Notes: generated by a model from the letters alone, not told the origin. Shown: positions 52,248 to 61,552, counted from the first letter of the stretch. The stretch is DNA of 64,000 bases from Flavobacteriales bacterium (GCA_020635825.1 JACJZA010000009.1:62001-126000), one strand, 5' to 3'. A program made the numbers and translations.

Positions 52248-53228
52248 ATGACTGTTTTATTCATATTCTTACTATTATCTTTTGTACTTACCTATCTGGT
52301 AAAGTATTTAGCTGATAAAAAGAATTTAATGGATGTACCTAACGAAAGAAGTTCTCATAGCATTCCTACTCCTCGAGGCGGTGGCTTAGCAATTGCCATT
52401 ACTTGGTTTTCAGGAATTTGTTATCTTTTTTTTACTCATCAAATTGAACAGAATCTATTTTATGCTTTATTATCAGGAATTCTAATTTCCGGTATTAGTT
52501 TCCTGGATGATATTTATACTCTTAAATCTTTACCTAGGATTATTGTGCAAAGTATTTCAGCTTTTTTAACACTTTATTTTATAGGAGGATTTCAAGAATT
52601 AGATTTAGGTTTTACCATTATCACCAATACTTATTTGCTAAATACTATTGGGTTTGTAGGAATATTATGGTTCATCAATTTGTTTAATTTTATTGATGGT
52701 ATTGATGGTTATTCAAGTACAGGAGCGGTTATAATTTCTTCCGTTCTTTACTTTTTTATTCAAGATATCTTATTGTTGATGTTAGTTGTTTCTGTTCTTG
52801 GTTTTATACCCTGGAACTGGCAAAAAGCGAAAATATTTATGGGTGATATTGGTAGCACTCTTCTTGGATTTACAATAGCTGTGTTGATTATCAATTATAA
52901 TAATCTGCATCAATTCTCAATAATTTATGGTTTAATTATTACTTCAGTATTTTGGTTTGATGCTACATATACCCTTTTTAAGCGTTTTAGAAATAAAGAA
53001 AAATTAAGTCAAGCCCATAGAAAACATGCTTACCAACGTATAGTTCAATTTGGGTTTAGTCACCAAAAAACAGTCATCATTTCAATTCTTATTAACCTTC
53101 TATTTTTTGGATTAATTGTTATTGCTAAAAATTATGACATTAATGCTGTTTATTTCCTTGTCATTGTGATTATCGGCCTATTTATTTTGTATAAACTAAT
53201 TGACTCTAAAAAACCTTTTAACCCATAG
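52248..53228 (+). CDS. WecA/WbpL-type polyprenyl-phosphate sugar-1-phosphate transferase (326 aa)
   Basis: MraY/WecA superfamily membrane enzyme with about ten TM helices that starts glycan assembly on undecaprenyl phosphate. Motifs: MDVPNERSSHSIPTPRGGGL (residues 25-44), LDDIYTLKSLPR, FIDGIDGYSSTG, FMGDIGSTLLGF, and HRKHAYQRI. The HxxH-like HRKHAYQR end and NERSSH opening are typical of the WbpL/WbcO branch, which uses UDP-FucNAc, UDP-QuiNAc or similar. It fits with the epimerase immediately upstream and CapD/WbpM downstream. The 3' end overlaps the longest possible reading of the ligase gene. Confidence 0.95.
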   Translation: MTVLFIFLLLSFVLTYLVKYLADKKNLMDVPNERSSHSIPTPRGGGLAIAITWFSGICYLFFTHQIEQNLFYALLSGILISGISFLDDIYTLKSLPRIIVQSISAFLTLYFIGGFQELDLGFTIITNTYLLNTIGFVGILWFINLFNFIDGIDGYSSTGAVIISSVLYFFIQDILLLMLVVSVLGFIPWNWQKAKIFMGDIGSTLLGFTIAVLIINYNNLHQFSIIYGLIITSVFWFDATYTLFKRFRNKEKLSQAHRKHAYQRIVQFGFSHQKTVIISILINLLFFGLIVIAKNYDINAVYFLVIVIIGLFILYKLIDSKKPFNP

Positions 53229-53235
53229 TTCTCCA

Positions 53236-54459
53236 TTGACTAGAATAAATATCCATAATAAATTACACTATGTTTTAGCTTTATTAATAGCCTTTACACT
53301 TCCTTTTGGGAAACTTACTCCACTTTTTATAGGATTATTTTTTGCTAATTGGTTATTTGAAGGAAATCTTAATATGAAGTTCAAAACATTAATTAACAAG
53401 AAAACTGCTATTTTGTTCTCTTCATTGTATTTAATCCATTTAATAGGATTACTTTACACTTCTAATATCAATTCTGGTTTCTTTGATATTCAAGTCAAAT
53501 TATCTCTGTTAATTTTCCCTTTGGTGATTGGCTCAAAACCATTCAGCAAAAAACAAATTACTATTTTATTTACTGCTTTTATTGTAGGTCTTATTTATGC
53601 CTGCATTTATCTTCTTTCTCGATCATTTTCACTTTATTTTACTGATAACATCAACACCTTTTTTTATCAATACTTTTCAGTATTAATTCATACCAGTTAT
53701 TTTTCTATGTATCTTAATTTAGCTATTATATGGCTATTATATAACCAATACCCTTCGGAATCCCACAATCTACTATGGTCTAAAAACATATCTTATGTTT
53801 TAATTTTGTTTTTCTCATTCATCATACTTTTAGTTTCCTCAAAAAGTGGTTTAATTTCTATCTCCTTAACATTACTGGTTCTAATAGGGTACTTAGTATT
53901 TAGAAAAAAAATGTTTGCAAGTGCATTTATAACTGTATTAATTATTCTGGGAACCTTCTTTATTATTAAACATCAACTACCTGATACTCATCAAAGAATG
54001 GAGGAATTTTTTACTGCTGTTAATTCAGAAAATGAAAATACAACAACTGCAAGTACCTCTACTCGATTATTGATTTGGGATGTTTCGACTCAAGTAATTA
54101 AAAATAATTTCATATTTGGAGTTGGAACCGGAGATGTAAAAGAAGCTCTAAAACAAGAATATGAAAGAAAAGAAATAACAAATGCACTCAAACATGGGTT
54201 TAATGCTCACAATGAGTTTTACCAAGTGTTTTTAGCTCTAGGAGTAATTGGATTTATCATCTTAATATTAAGCTTAGTTTATCCCATGTATTTATCCTAC
54301 CAAAACAAACAATTCTTATATATATTCTTTGGTGTATTAATTATTTTTAATTTTTTATCAGAATCGATGCTCGAAACACAAGCTGGAGTTATGTTTTTTG
54401 CATTTTTTAATTCTTTGATATTTTTTAGTTATTATTACAAAAATGACGTTTTAGAATAA
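53236..54459 (+). CDS. O-antigen ligase family protein (about 407 aa)
   Basis: Polytopic membrane protein with about 11-12 TMs and a large periplasmic loop around residues 250-330. The Wzy_C/WaaL hallmarks are STRLLIWDVSTQVIKNNFIF, GVGTGDVKEALKQEYERKE, and HGFNAHNEFYQVFLALGVIG with the conserved His-Asn-Glu (H..N.FL/Y). It likely joins polymer to lipid A core or another acceptor. No ATG suits; TTG 53236 starts 7 bases after the previous stop, while TTG 53200 would overlap it. Polymerase versus ligase cannot be settled by sequence. Confidence 0.9.
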   Translation: MTRINIHNKLHYVLALLIAFTLPFGKLTPLFIGLFFANWLFEGNLNMKFKTLINKKTAILFSSLYLIHLIGLLYTSNINSGFFDIQVKLSLLIFPLVIGSKPFSKKQITILFTAFIVGLIYACIYLLSRSFSLYFTDNINTFFYQYFSVLIHTSYFSMYLNLAIIWLLYNQYPSESHNLLWSKNISYVLILFFSFIILLVSSKSGLISISLTLLVLIGYLVFRKKMFASAFITVLIILGTFFIIKHQLPDTHQRMEEFFTAVNSENENTTTASTSTRLLIWDVSTQVIKNNFIFGVGTGDVKEALKQEYERKEITNALKHGFNAHNEFYQVFLALGVIGFIILILSLVYPMYLSYQNKQFLYIFFGVLIIFNFLSESMLETQAGVMFFAFFNSLIFFSYYYKNDVLE

Positions 54460-54472
54460 AATTATTTTTCAA

Positions 54473-55555
54473 ATGAAAATTATTACAATAGTAGGGGCTC
54501 GACCTCAATTTATTAAAGCTGCGGCTCTAAGCAGAGAGATTGCAACAAACAAAGATATAGAAGAAATAATAGTTCATACTGGTCAACACTTTGATGACAA
54601 TATGAGTGAGGTTTTTTTCAGAGAAATGGATATTCCTCTTCCAAAATATAACTTGGCAATCAATAGCCTAAATCATGGTTCTATGACTGGTAGAATGTTA
54701 GAAGGAATTGAAAAAATATTAATAGATGAAAAACCTGACTTAGTATTGGTTTATGGTGATACAAATTCAACTATTGCAGGAGCTTTAGCAGCAAAAAAAC
54801 TTCATATTAAAGTTGCACACGTTGAAGCAGGATTGAGAAGCTTTAATATTGAAATGCCTGAAGAAATAAATAGAATTTTAACTGATAGAATTTCAGATTT
54901 TTTATTTTGTCCAACTCAAACAGCTGTAGATAATTTAAAAAAAGAAGGATATGAAAATATTGACTGTAAAATAATTAGATGTGGTGATGTAATGCAGGAT
55001 GCTGCTAATTATTATTCCGAAAAAAATTCCAACAATGACTTTGTCAGAAACAATATAGGATATTCCAATTTCATTTTATGTACTTTACATAGAGCTGAAA
55101 ATACAGACTCCCCTGAAAAACTATCTACCATTATTAATACTTTAAATGAAATACATGAAATTACTCCAGTAGTTTTGCCTTTACACCCTAGAACAAAGAA
55201 AAAAATAGCAGATCTACATCTTGAATTGAAAGTGAAAATTATTGAACCTGTAGGTTATTTAAACATGATTGAACTATTGAAAAAATGCTCATTAGTAGTA
55301 ACTGATAGTGGTGGCCTTCAAAAAGAAGCCTTTTTCTTTCAAAAAAATTGTGTTACCCTTCGTGATCAAACTGAATGGGTTGAACTAATTGAGAACAATG
55401 TCAATATACTTTCTAAAATCAATAGAAATGACATTATTGATGCTATAAATAAGATGCTAACAAAAACTTCAGATTTCACTATCGATTTATATGGTAATGG
55501 AATGGCTTGTAAAAATATTCTGAAAGAACTTTTAAAAATAAAAACAGAAAAATAG
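54473..55555 (+). CDS. wecB: UDP-N-acetylglucosamine 2-epimerase, non-hydrolysing (360 aa)
   Basis: Interconverts UDP-GlcNAc and UDP-ManNAc. GARPQFIKAAALSREI at the start, EIIVHTGQHFDDNMSEVFF, VYGDTNSTIAGALAAKKL, VAHVEAGLRSFNIEMPEEIN, LCTLHRAENTD, and VTDSGGLQKEAFF (UDP-binding) are all in place. Full length. The dehydrogenase WecC, which would make ManNAcA, is absent here, so ManNAc itself or a CapD-linked product (such as FucNAc-type sugars) may be the use. It is 13 bases after the ligase stop. Confidence 0.96.
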   Translation: MKIITIVGARPQFIKAAALSREIATNKDIEEIIVHTGQHFDDNMSEVFFREMDIPLPKYNLAINSLNHGSMTGRMLEGIEKILIDEKPDLVLVYGDTNSTIAGALAAKKLHIKVAHVEAGLRSFNIEMPEEINRILTDRISDFLFCPTQTAVDNLKKEGYENIDCKIIRCGDVMQDAANYYSEKNSNNDFVRNNIGYSNFILCTLHRAENTDSPEKLSTIINTLNEIHEITPVVLPLHPRTKKKIADLHLELKVKIIEPVGYLNMIELLKKCSLVVTDSGGLQKEAFFFQKNCVTLRDQTEWVELIENNVNILSKINRNDIIDAINKMLTKTSDFTIDLYGNGMACKNILKELLKIKTEK

Positions 55556-55651
55556 CCTATCTCATTCTTTTGAAGTGATGCTATTTCAGTATTTCTAGGA
55601 TATATCGTATTTTCGTATTCATATCAACTACTAAAAAAGTCTATTTATTAA

Positions 55652-57541
55652 ATGAATATTACCAGAGTACTTTTTCAAGATAATATTCCTCGTTGGATCA
55701 TTTTTTTTATTGATCTGACAATATGTTTTGTATCGATAATCATTGCTTTTTTAGTTAGATTTAATTTTACAATGCCATCCCCAACAGTAATGACTGTTAA
55801 AGATATCTATTTTGTATTTTATGCCATTCTAGGGTTAAGATTTGTTAGTTTTTTAATTTCAAAAACTTATAAAGGAATTATTAAACATACGAGTTCGAAG
55901 GACTCTCAACGAATTTTTATCACAATAACCATTGGAAGTTTACTATTTGTTGTCACCAATTTAGTTTTCTATTATGGTATTAATGGAAGATTTCCACTTC
56001 CTTTTTCTATTATCATCATTGATTATATGTCAACTTTATTCTTGATGATAACATTAAGAGTTCTTTTTAAAGCTCTCTATACTGAGTTGGTTAATCCATA
56101 TAGAGAAAAAACACAAGTTATCATTTTTGGTGCCGGTGAGTCAGGAATTATTACCAAACGAACTTTAGACAGAGATGCTGGATTAAACTACAAGGTGTTG
56201 GCATTTGTAGATGATGATTCCAAAAAAGATGGTAAAATTTTAGAAGGAGTAAAAATTATTTCTTTCAAGAAATTAGAAAATCTTTTGTCTAAAAATGATG
56301 TTGCTCATTTAATTATTTCTGTTCAGAATATTAGTGCTGACAGAAAAAAATCCTTAATTGATTTATGTTTAAACTATGATATAAAAGTGCTCAATGTACC
56401 ACCTGTAAAAGATTGGATTAATGGCGAATTAAGTTTTAAACAAATTAAAAAAATTCAAATAGAGGATTTACTTGAAAGGGAGCCAATAAAATTAAGTGTA
56501 GAAAAAATTCAAAATCAAATCAACAATAAAATTATACTTATTACTGGTGCTGCTGGAAGCATTGGTAGTGAAATAGTTAGACAAGTTATTCCTTTTTCTC
56601 CAAAAAAAATCATCTTGTTAGACCAAGCTGAAAGTCCTTTGTATGATATGGAAATGGAATTGAATGATTACAAAAACAACATCCCTTACGAAATTGTAAT
56701 CGGAGATATTAGAAACATTGAACGAATGGAAAATGTTTTTAATACATTTAACCCTAATATTGTTTTTCATGCTGCGGCATACAAACATGTTCCTATGATG
56801 GAAAACAATCCATCAGAATCTATTTTAACCAATGTTTTAGGCACAAAAATTATTGCAGACCTATCAGTAAAGTATCACGTTGATAGATTTGTAATGGTTT
56901 CAACCGATAAAGCTGTTAATCCTACTAATGTTATGGGAGCCAGTAAACGAATTGCCGAAATCTATACTCAATCATTAGGAAAAAATTCAAAAACTAAATT
57001 TATAACAACTCGATTTGGAAATGTACTAGGCTCTAATGGATCTGTAATTCCTCGATTTAAAAAACAAATTGAAAATTTAGAACCAATAACCATTACTCAT
57101 CCAGAAATTACAAGGTTTTTTATGACCATTCCCGAAGCATGCCAATTGGTTTTAGAAGCAGGTACAAGTGGAAATGGAGGTGAAATATTCATATTTGACA
57201 TGGGTGAATCAGTTAAGATTGTTGACTTGGCTAAAAAAATGATTAAGCTATCTGGCTTAGAATTAGATAAAGACATTGCAATTGAATTTACTGGCTTAAG
57301 ACCTGGCGAAAAGCTATATGAAGAACTCTTAGCAACTGAAGAAAACACACTACCAACACATCATAGACAAATTATGATAGCCAAAGTAAAAGAATATGAT
57401 TTTGATATGGTAAACAAACAAATAAAAGCTCTTATATCAAGTTTTGACAACCAAGATAATATATCTATTGTTAAGCAAATGAAAGAGCTGGTTCCAGAAT
57501 TTAAAAGTAATAATTCCATTTACCAAGAGTTGGATAAATAA
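55652..57541 (+). CDS. CapD/WbpM-type nucleotide-sugar 4,6-dehydratase, membrane-bound (629 aa)
   Basis: N-terminal domain of four to five TM helices (IPRWIIFFIDLTICFVSIII and on, to about residue 140). A first Rossmann domain follows (VIIFGAGESGIITKRTLDRD) and then the catalytic SDR at about 285-600: ILITGAAGSIGSEIVRQVI, YDMEMELNDYKNNIPYEIVI, STDKAVNPTNVMGASKRIAE, and RFGNVLGSNGSVIPRFKKQI. These enzymes make UDP-4-keto-6-deoxy-GlcNAc, precursor of QuiNAc, FucNAc and bacillosamine. The last gene of the rightward run, with a terminator 4 bases after the stop. The 55556-55651 gap may contain a weak promoter (TTTG at 55569, imperfect -7). Confidence 0.95.
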   Translation: MNITRVLFQDNIPRWIIFFIDLTICFVSIIIAFLVRFNFTMPSPTVMTVKDIYFVFYAILGLRFVSFLISKTYKGIIKHTSSKDSQRIFITITIGSLLFVVTNLVFYYGINGRFPLPFSIIIIDYMSTLFLMITLRVLFKALYTELVNPYREKTQVIIFGAGESGIITKRTLDRDAGLNYKVLAFVDDDSKKDGKILEGVKIISFKKLENLLSKNDVAHLIISVQNISADRKKSLIDLCLNYDIKVLNVPPVKDWINGELSFKQIKKIQIEDLLEREPIKLSVEKIQNQINNKIILITGAAGSIGSEIVRQVIPFSPKKIILLDQAESPLYDMEMELNDYKNNIPYEIVIGDIRNIERMENVFNTFNPNIVFHAAAYKHVPMMENNPSESILTNVLGTKIIADLSVKYHVDRFVMVSTDKAVNPTNVMGASKRIAEIYTQSLGKNSKTKFITTRFGNVLGSNGSVIPRFKKQIENLEPITITHPEITRFFMTIPEACQLVLEAGTSGNGGEIFIFDMGESVKIVDLAKKMIKLSGLELDKDIAIEFTGLRPGEKLYEELLATEENTLPTHHRQIMIAKVKEYDFDMVNKQIKALISSFDNQDNISIVKQMKELVPEFKSNNSIYQELDK

Positions 57542-57572
57542 AAAACGCCTCAACAATGTGAGGCGTTTTTTT
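57542..57572. terminator. Bidirectional intrinsic terminator
   Basis: AACGCCTCA / TGAGGCGTT inverted repeat with a six-base loop, A-run and T-run flanks. It separates the end of the glycan operon from the convergent nhaD. Confidence 0.9.
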
Positions 57573-57587
57573 ATAATGATAATGTTT

Positions 57588-58997
57588 TTATCCTACAATA
57601 AAACCTCTGATAATAAAAAATGAAATTGCTCCAACTAAGAAACCTAACATTGCCAACCAAGATATTTTTTTAAAATACCAAAAGAAAGATATTTTTTCCA
57701 TTCCCATAGCCACGACACCAGCAGCAGAACCAATAATCAACATACTTCCACCAGTACCTGCAGAGAAAGCTATAAAATGCCAAATAGGGTCATTTAAATC
57801 ATTTTGGAACATTCCTAAACTTGCAGCAACCAATGGAACGTTATCAATAACTGCAGAACCAACTCCTAATAACATTACTACAATATCTGAGTTAGGAATT
57901 GCTGCATTCATTTTATCAGCAAAATTAAATAACATCCCTAAACTTTCTAGGGCTGCTACTGCCATTAAAATTCCAAAAAAGAATAACACACTAGGCATTT
58001 CAATTTTCGATAATGATTTATGAACCGGACTATGATGACCAACATCTGCTTTATGATCTTCTAAAGATGTTAGAGCAAAACGTCTGGTACTAAATATTTC
58101 AGCAAAAGTACAAACAACTCCAAGAGATAACATCATCCCAACATAAGGTGGTAAGTGAGTAATGGTTTTAAAGATTGGTACAAATAAAATCATCCCCAAC
58201 CCTAAATACAACATAACCGAACTGAATTTAGTTTCGTGAATTTCCTCTGGACTTACTTCAACATCATTTTCTAATGAACCTTTAAATGGTTTCATAAAAG
58301 ACACAATAAATGCAGGAACCATCATACACAATAATGAAGGACCAATTAAATAAGTAATTAACATATCTGTAGATACTTTATTACCAATCCATAGCATCGT
58401 AGTAGTTACATCACCAATTGGTGACCACGCCCCACCAGCATTTGCAGCTATAATAATTAAGCCCGCAAACCACATTCGAGTTTCCTTATCATTAACAATT
58501 TTTTGAAGAATAGTAATTAAAACGATAGTAGCGGTAAGGTTATCAATAATTGCAGATAAGATAAAGGCTAAAAAAGAGAAAATCCAAAGTAATTTTTTTC
58601 TGCTTTTAGTTTTAATGTACGTTTTAAAAGTAGAGAACCCATCAAAATAATCAATGATTTCAACGATGGTCATTGCACCAAGTAAAAAGAATAAAATTTC
58701 TGCCGTTTTACCTAAATGGTGTAGTAAGGTATGCTCTAACCATCCACTTTTACTGGCGAAAAATCCTAACTCATCATGTTCTCCATTTGCATGAATTGGC
58801 AAAGAACCAAATCCCTCCACTAATCTACTGTGCGAAGAATCAAACCAACTAGTAAAACCCTCTAATCCAAATGCTACTAAAGCCCAAATTACAGCCATCA
58901 TTGCAACTGCTGGTACTAATTTGTCAATTTTTAAATTATGTTCTAAGGTGATTGCTAAGTATCCCAATATAAACACAACTACTATTGCTATTTCCAT
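57588..58997 (-). CDS. nhaD: Na+/H+ antiporter, NhaD family (469 aa)
   Basis: Inner membrane antiporter of the ion transporter superfamily with about 12 TMs. LGAMTIVEIIDYFDGF, AIIDNLTATIVLITIL and IIAANAGGAWSPIGDVTTTM carry the polar intramembrane residues of the family (D, T and the SPIGD motif). SAVIDNVPLVAASLGMF and AFSAGTGGSMLIIGSAAGVV form the inverted second half. It exports Na+ in exchange for protons at alkaline pH, suggesting a saline habitat. Start at 58997 follows a -7 element at 59022-59029. Confidence 0.95.
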   Translation of the reverse strand: MEIAIVVVFILGYLAITLEHNLKIDKLVPAVAMMAVIWALVAFGLEGFTSWFDSSHSRLVEGFGSLPIHANGEHDELGFFASKSGWLEHTLLHHLGKTAEILFFLLGAMTIVEIIDYFDGFSTFKTYIKTKSRKKLLWIFSFLAFILSAIIDNLTATIVLITILQKIVNDKETRMWFAGLIIIAANAGGAWSPIGDVTTTMLWIGNKVSTDMLITYLIGPSLLCMMVPAFIVSFMKPFKGSLENDVEVSPEEIHETKFSSVMLYLGLGMILFVPIFKTITHLPPYVGMMLSLGVVCTFAEIFSTRRFALTSLEDHKADVGHHSPVHKSLSKIEMPSVLFFFGILMAVAALESLGMLFNFADKMNAAIPNSDIVVMLLGVGSAVIDNVPLVAASLGMFQNDLNDPIWHFIAFSAGTGGSMLIIGSAAGVVAMGMEKISFFWYFKKISWLAMLGFLVGAISFFIIRGFIVG

Positions 58998-59021
58998 TTT
59001 ATATAAGTTTTATTAATGAAA

Positions 59022-59029
59022 CAAATCTA
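59022..59029 (-). promoter_or_regulatory. Candidate -7 promoter element of nhaD
   Basis: Reverse strand TAGATTTG, exact TAnnTTTG, 24 bases before the nhaD ATG and immediately after the dehydrogenase stop. No -33 half is apparent, so a read-through from the upstream gene is also possible. Confidence 0.35.
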
Positions 59030-59030
59030 A

Positions 59031-60260
59031 CTATATCAATTGATTAAGTGCTATTTCGAAAGAAGTTTTTGCAATGTGGTATTTACTGCTGTTCTTTTTA
59101 TGAGCATTTTTTAAAGCATTTTTAATAGTTTCTGAAGTATCATGAAAGATAGATTCATCCTCTAAAACACCCAAATCGTTACTCATTAAATAAGCAAATA
59201 CTCTCGCCATTCCACAATTTGAAATAAAATCAGGAATAATACTAATGTTATTATCCGCATAATCTGCTATTGGTCCAAAGAAAATTTCTTTATCAGCAAA
59301 TGGAACATTTGCACCGGCTGCAATTACTTCAATTCCTGACTTAATCATTCTATCAACTTGGTCTTTAGTTATTAATCGTGAAGCAGCACAAGGAATAAAA
59401 ACTTCTGCTTTCACATCCCAAATTTTTTGATTTACCTCTTCAAATGAAAGCATATCAGGCGCATGTAATTTATTCCCATCCTTATCTAAAAACAGTTTTC
59501 TTATTTCTTCAAAAGAAAACCCTTCTTCTTTTATTAATCCTCCTACTCTATCAATTATTCCAACAATTATAGCTCCTTCTTGTACCAAATAATAAGCACC
59601 CGCAGAACCAACATTACCCCAACCTTGAACAATTACTCTTTTACCTTTTAAAGAACCTCCATATACATCATAGTAATGTTTTACAGATTCGGCAACACCA
59701 TAACCAGTAATCATATCTGCCACTACATATTTTTTTGAAACTTCTGGACTGAAACGATTATCTTCAATTACTTTTAAAACACCTTGTCTTAATTGACCAA
59801 TCCTATGTATTTTTTGTGCTTCTCTTGGTTGAAAATGACCATTAAATACCCCTTCTTGAGGATGCCAAACTCCACAATCTTCAGTAATTGGAATCACTTC
59901 ATGAATTTCATCCACGTTTAAATCACCTCCTGTCCCATAATAATGTTTTAATAAAGGCGTAACGGCAGCATACCATCTTCTTAAAACCCCTTCTTTTCTA
60001 GGATCATTAGGGTCAAAATCAATACCTGATTTAGCACCTCCAATTGGTGGTCCGGCTACTGTAAATTTCACTTCCATCGTTTTTGCTAAAGATTCTACCT
60101 CTCTTTTATCCAACCCTACTCTCATTCTGGTACCACCTCCGGCAGCTCCACCTCTTAATGAATTGATGACTACCCATCCTTTAGCTTCTGTTTCTGCATC
60201 ATTCCATTCAAAAACTACCTCAGGAATTTTATTTTCAAACTTTTCTAATAAATCTTTCAT
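59031..60260 (-). CDS. Glu/Leu/Phe/Val dehydrogenase family (409 aa)
   Basis: NAD(P)-dependent amino acid dehydrogenase, probably glutamate. VAGPPIGGAKSGIDFDPNDP holds the catalytic Lys region; YGTGGDLNVDEIHEVIPIT the conserved Asp. The Rossmann site is VIVQGWGNVGSAGAYYLVQ, then IPCAASRLITKDQVD and GANVPFADKEIFFGP. I place the start at ATG 60260 because a longer reading to 60317 starts upstream of the likely promoter at 60300. Substrate among Glu/Leu/Phe/Val cannot be fixed by eye. A few of the Bacteroidota homologues are annotated only as family members. Confidence 0.93.
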   Translation of the reverse strand: MKDLLEKFENKIPEVVFEWNDAETEAKGWVVINSLRGGAAGGGTRMRVGLDKREVESLAKTMEVKFTVAGPPIGGAKSGIDFDPNDPRKEGVLRRWYAAVTPLLKHYYGTGGDLNVDEIHEVIPITEDCGVWHPQEGVFNGHFQPREAQKIHRIGQLRQGVLKVIEDNRFSPEVSKKYVVADMITGYGVAESVKHYYDVYGGSLKGKRVIVQGWGNVGSAGAYYLVQEGAIIVGIIDRVGGLIKEEGFSFEEIRKLFLDKDGNKLHAPDMLSFEEVNQKIWDVKAEVFIPCAASRLITKDQVDRMIKSGIEVIAAGANVPFADKEIFFGPIADYADNNISIIPDFISNCGMARVFAYLMSNDLGVLEDESIFHDTSETIKNALKNAHKKNSSKYHIAKTSFEIALNQLI

Positions 60261-60299
60261 CAAATAGATTATAATTAAACATAAAATACGATAAGCGAA

Positions 60300-60307
60300 C
60301 AAATGTA
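60300..60307 (-). promoter_or_regulatory. Candidate -7 promoter element of the Glu-type dehydrogenase
   Basis: Reverse strand TACATTTG, exact TAnnTTTG, about 40 bases before the ATG at 60260. It decides that start over the one at 60317. Confidence 0.45.
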
Positions 60308-60404
60308 AAAAATTCATTCTTTTTAACTAATTATTCAGATAAAATATAGACTAAACAAAGCAATTTATCGACTTAATTTTTTTCTAAAATTGATGTTAAA
60401 TTAG

Positions 60405-60436
60405 GTTGTATAAAGTATTTTCTTTCATTAATTTAG
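60405..60436 (+). promoter_or_regulatory. Candidate promoter of mdh
   Basis: GTTG, 20 bases, TAATTTAG (one mismatch to TAnnTTTG), 38 bases before the mdh ATG. Spacing is right on both halves. Confidence 0.4.
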
Positions 60437-60474
60437 CCTTCCAAATTTTATTCATCTTTTAAATACAAATATTT

Positions 60475-61410
60475 ATGAAAGTTACAGTTGTAGGTGCAGG
60501 TGCAGTAGGTGCAAGTTGTGCTGAATACATTGCAATTAAAGACTTCGCCTCGGAAGTTGTTTTAGTTGATATTAAAGAAAATTTTGCTGAAGGAAAAGCA
60601 ATGGATTTGATGCAATGTGCATCTTTAAATGGTTTTGATACTAAAATTGTTGGTAGCACTAACGATTATTCTAAAACTGCTGGTAGTGATATTGCCGTAA
60701 TTACAAGTGGTATTCCGCGTAAACCGGGAATGACTCGTGAAGAATTAATTGGAATTAATGCAGGAATTGTAAGATCGGTAGCAGAAAACTTAATTAAACA
60801 TTCACCAAATGTTATTTTAATTGTAGTAAGTAATCCTATGGATACTATGACTTACTTAGTGCATAAAGCTACTAATCATCCAAAACACAAAATTATTGGA
60901 ATGGGTGGTGCTTTAGATAGTGCTAGATTTAAATACAGATTATCAGAAGCTTTAGGTTGTCCTACCTCTGATGTTGATGGAATGGTAATAGCTGCTCATA
61001 GTGATACTGGAATGCTTCCATTAACTCGTTTAGCTGTTAGAAATGGTGTTCCCGTAAGCAACTTCCTATCTACAGAAAGATTAGAACAAGTTGCACAAGA
61101 TACCAAAGTTGGTGGAGCAACTTTAACAGGAATGTTAGGAACTAGTGCATGGTATGCACCGGGTGCTGCTGTATCTGCATTAGTACAGGCAATAGCTTGC
61201 GACCAAAAGAAAATGTTCCCTTGTTCTTTAATGCTTAATGGAGAATATGGTCAAAGCGATATTTGTTTAGGAGTTCCTGCCATTTTAGGTTCTAATGGAG
61301 TTGAAAAAATTGTAGAAATTGAATTAAACGATGCTGAAAAAGCTAAGTTTAATGAGAGTGCAGATGCTGTTAGAGTAGTAAATGGAGATTTAGCTAGCGT
61401 TTTAGCATAA
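60475..61410 (+). CDS. mdh: Malate dehydrogenase (311 aa)
   Basis: NAD-dependent oxidation of malate to oxaloacetate in the TCA cycle; LDH-like MDH type. VTVVGAGAVGASCAEYIAIK is the Rossmann loop, VLVDIKENFAEGKAMDLMQ holds the NAD-specific Asp, ITSGIPRKPGMTREELIGIN the substrate Arg (PRKPGM), VVSNPMDTMTYLVH, and MVIAAHSDTGMLPLTRLAV, where AHSDTG carries the catalytic His. Full length, no odd residues. A tRNA-Gly promoter overlaps the region just after its stop. Confidence 0.96.
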   Translation: MKVTVVGAGAVGASCAEYIAIKDFASEVVLVDIKENFAEGKAMDLMQCASLNGFDTKIVGSTNDYSKTAGSDIAVITSGIPRKPGMTREELIGINAGIVRSVAENLIKHSPNVILIVVSNPMDTMTYLVHKATNHPKHKIIGMGGALDSARFKYRLSEALGCPTSDVDGMVIAAHSDTGMLPLTRLAVRNGVPVSNFLSTERLEQVAQDTKVGGATLTGMLGTSAWYAPGAAVSALVQAIACDQKKMFPCSLMLNGEYGQSDICLGVPAILGSNGVEKIVEIELNDAEKAKFNESADAVRVVNGDLASVLA

Positions 61411-61426
61411 ATAAAAGAAATATTAT

Positions 61427-61434
61427 TACTTTTG
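61427..61434 (+). promoter_or_regulatory. Candidate promoter of tRNA-Gly
   Basis: TACTTTTG, exact TAnnTTTG, ending 7 bases before the tRNA 5' end (61442), the distance expected for transcription to start at or next to the mature end. A degenerate TTAG lies 21 bases upstream inside the mdh stop region. Confidence 0.5.
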
Positions 61435-61441
61435 GATTTAT

Positions 61442-61514
61442 GCGGGAGTAGCTCAGTTGGTAGAGCGTCAGCCTTCCAAGCTGAGGGTCGCGAGTTCGAG
61501 TCTCGTCTCCCGCT
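61442..61514 (+). tRNA. tRNA-Gly (anticodon TCC)
   Basis: A 73-nt cloverleaf. Acceptor GCGGGAG/CTCCCGC with T as discriminator, D-arm GCTC/GAGC, anticodon stem TCAGC/GCTGA with loop CTTCCAA (anticodon TCC), variable region GGGTC, T-arm GCGAG/CTCGT with TTCGAGT. CCA is not encoded (TCTCC follows). The tRNA reads Gly GGA/GGG codons. It sits between mdh and a protease-like gene with its own promoter and terminator. Confidence 0.97.
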
Positions 61515-61524
61515 CTCCTTATCA

Positions 61525-61552
61525 ATGCCGGATTTATTCCGGCATCTTTTTT
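61525..61552 (+). terminator. Intrinsic terminator of tRNA-Gly
   Basis: ATGCCGG / CCGGCAT inverted repeat with a seven-base loop, followed by CTTTTTT. Ten bases after the tRNA 3' end. Confidence 0.88.

Noticed and set aside
61442..61514. tRNA-Gly as an integration site
   Set aside because: No integrase, no direct repeat of the tRNA 3' end and ordinary neighbours (mdh, protease-like gene) are seen.
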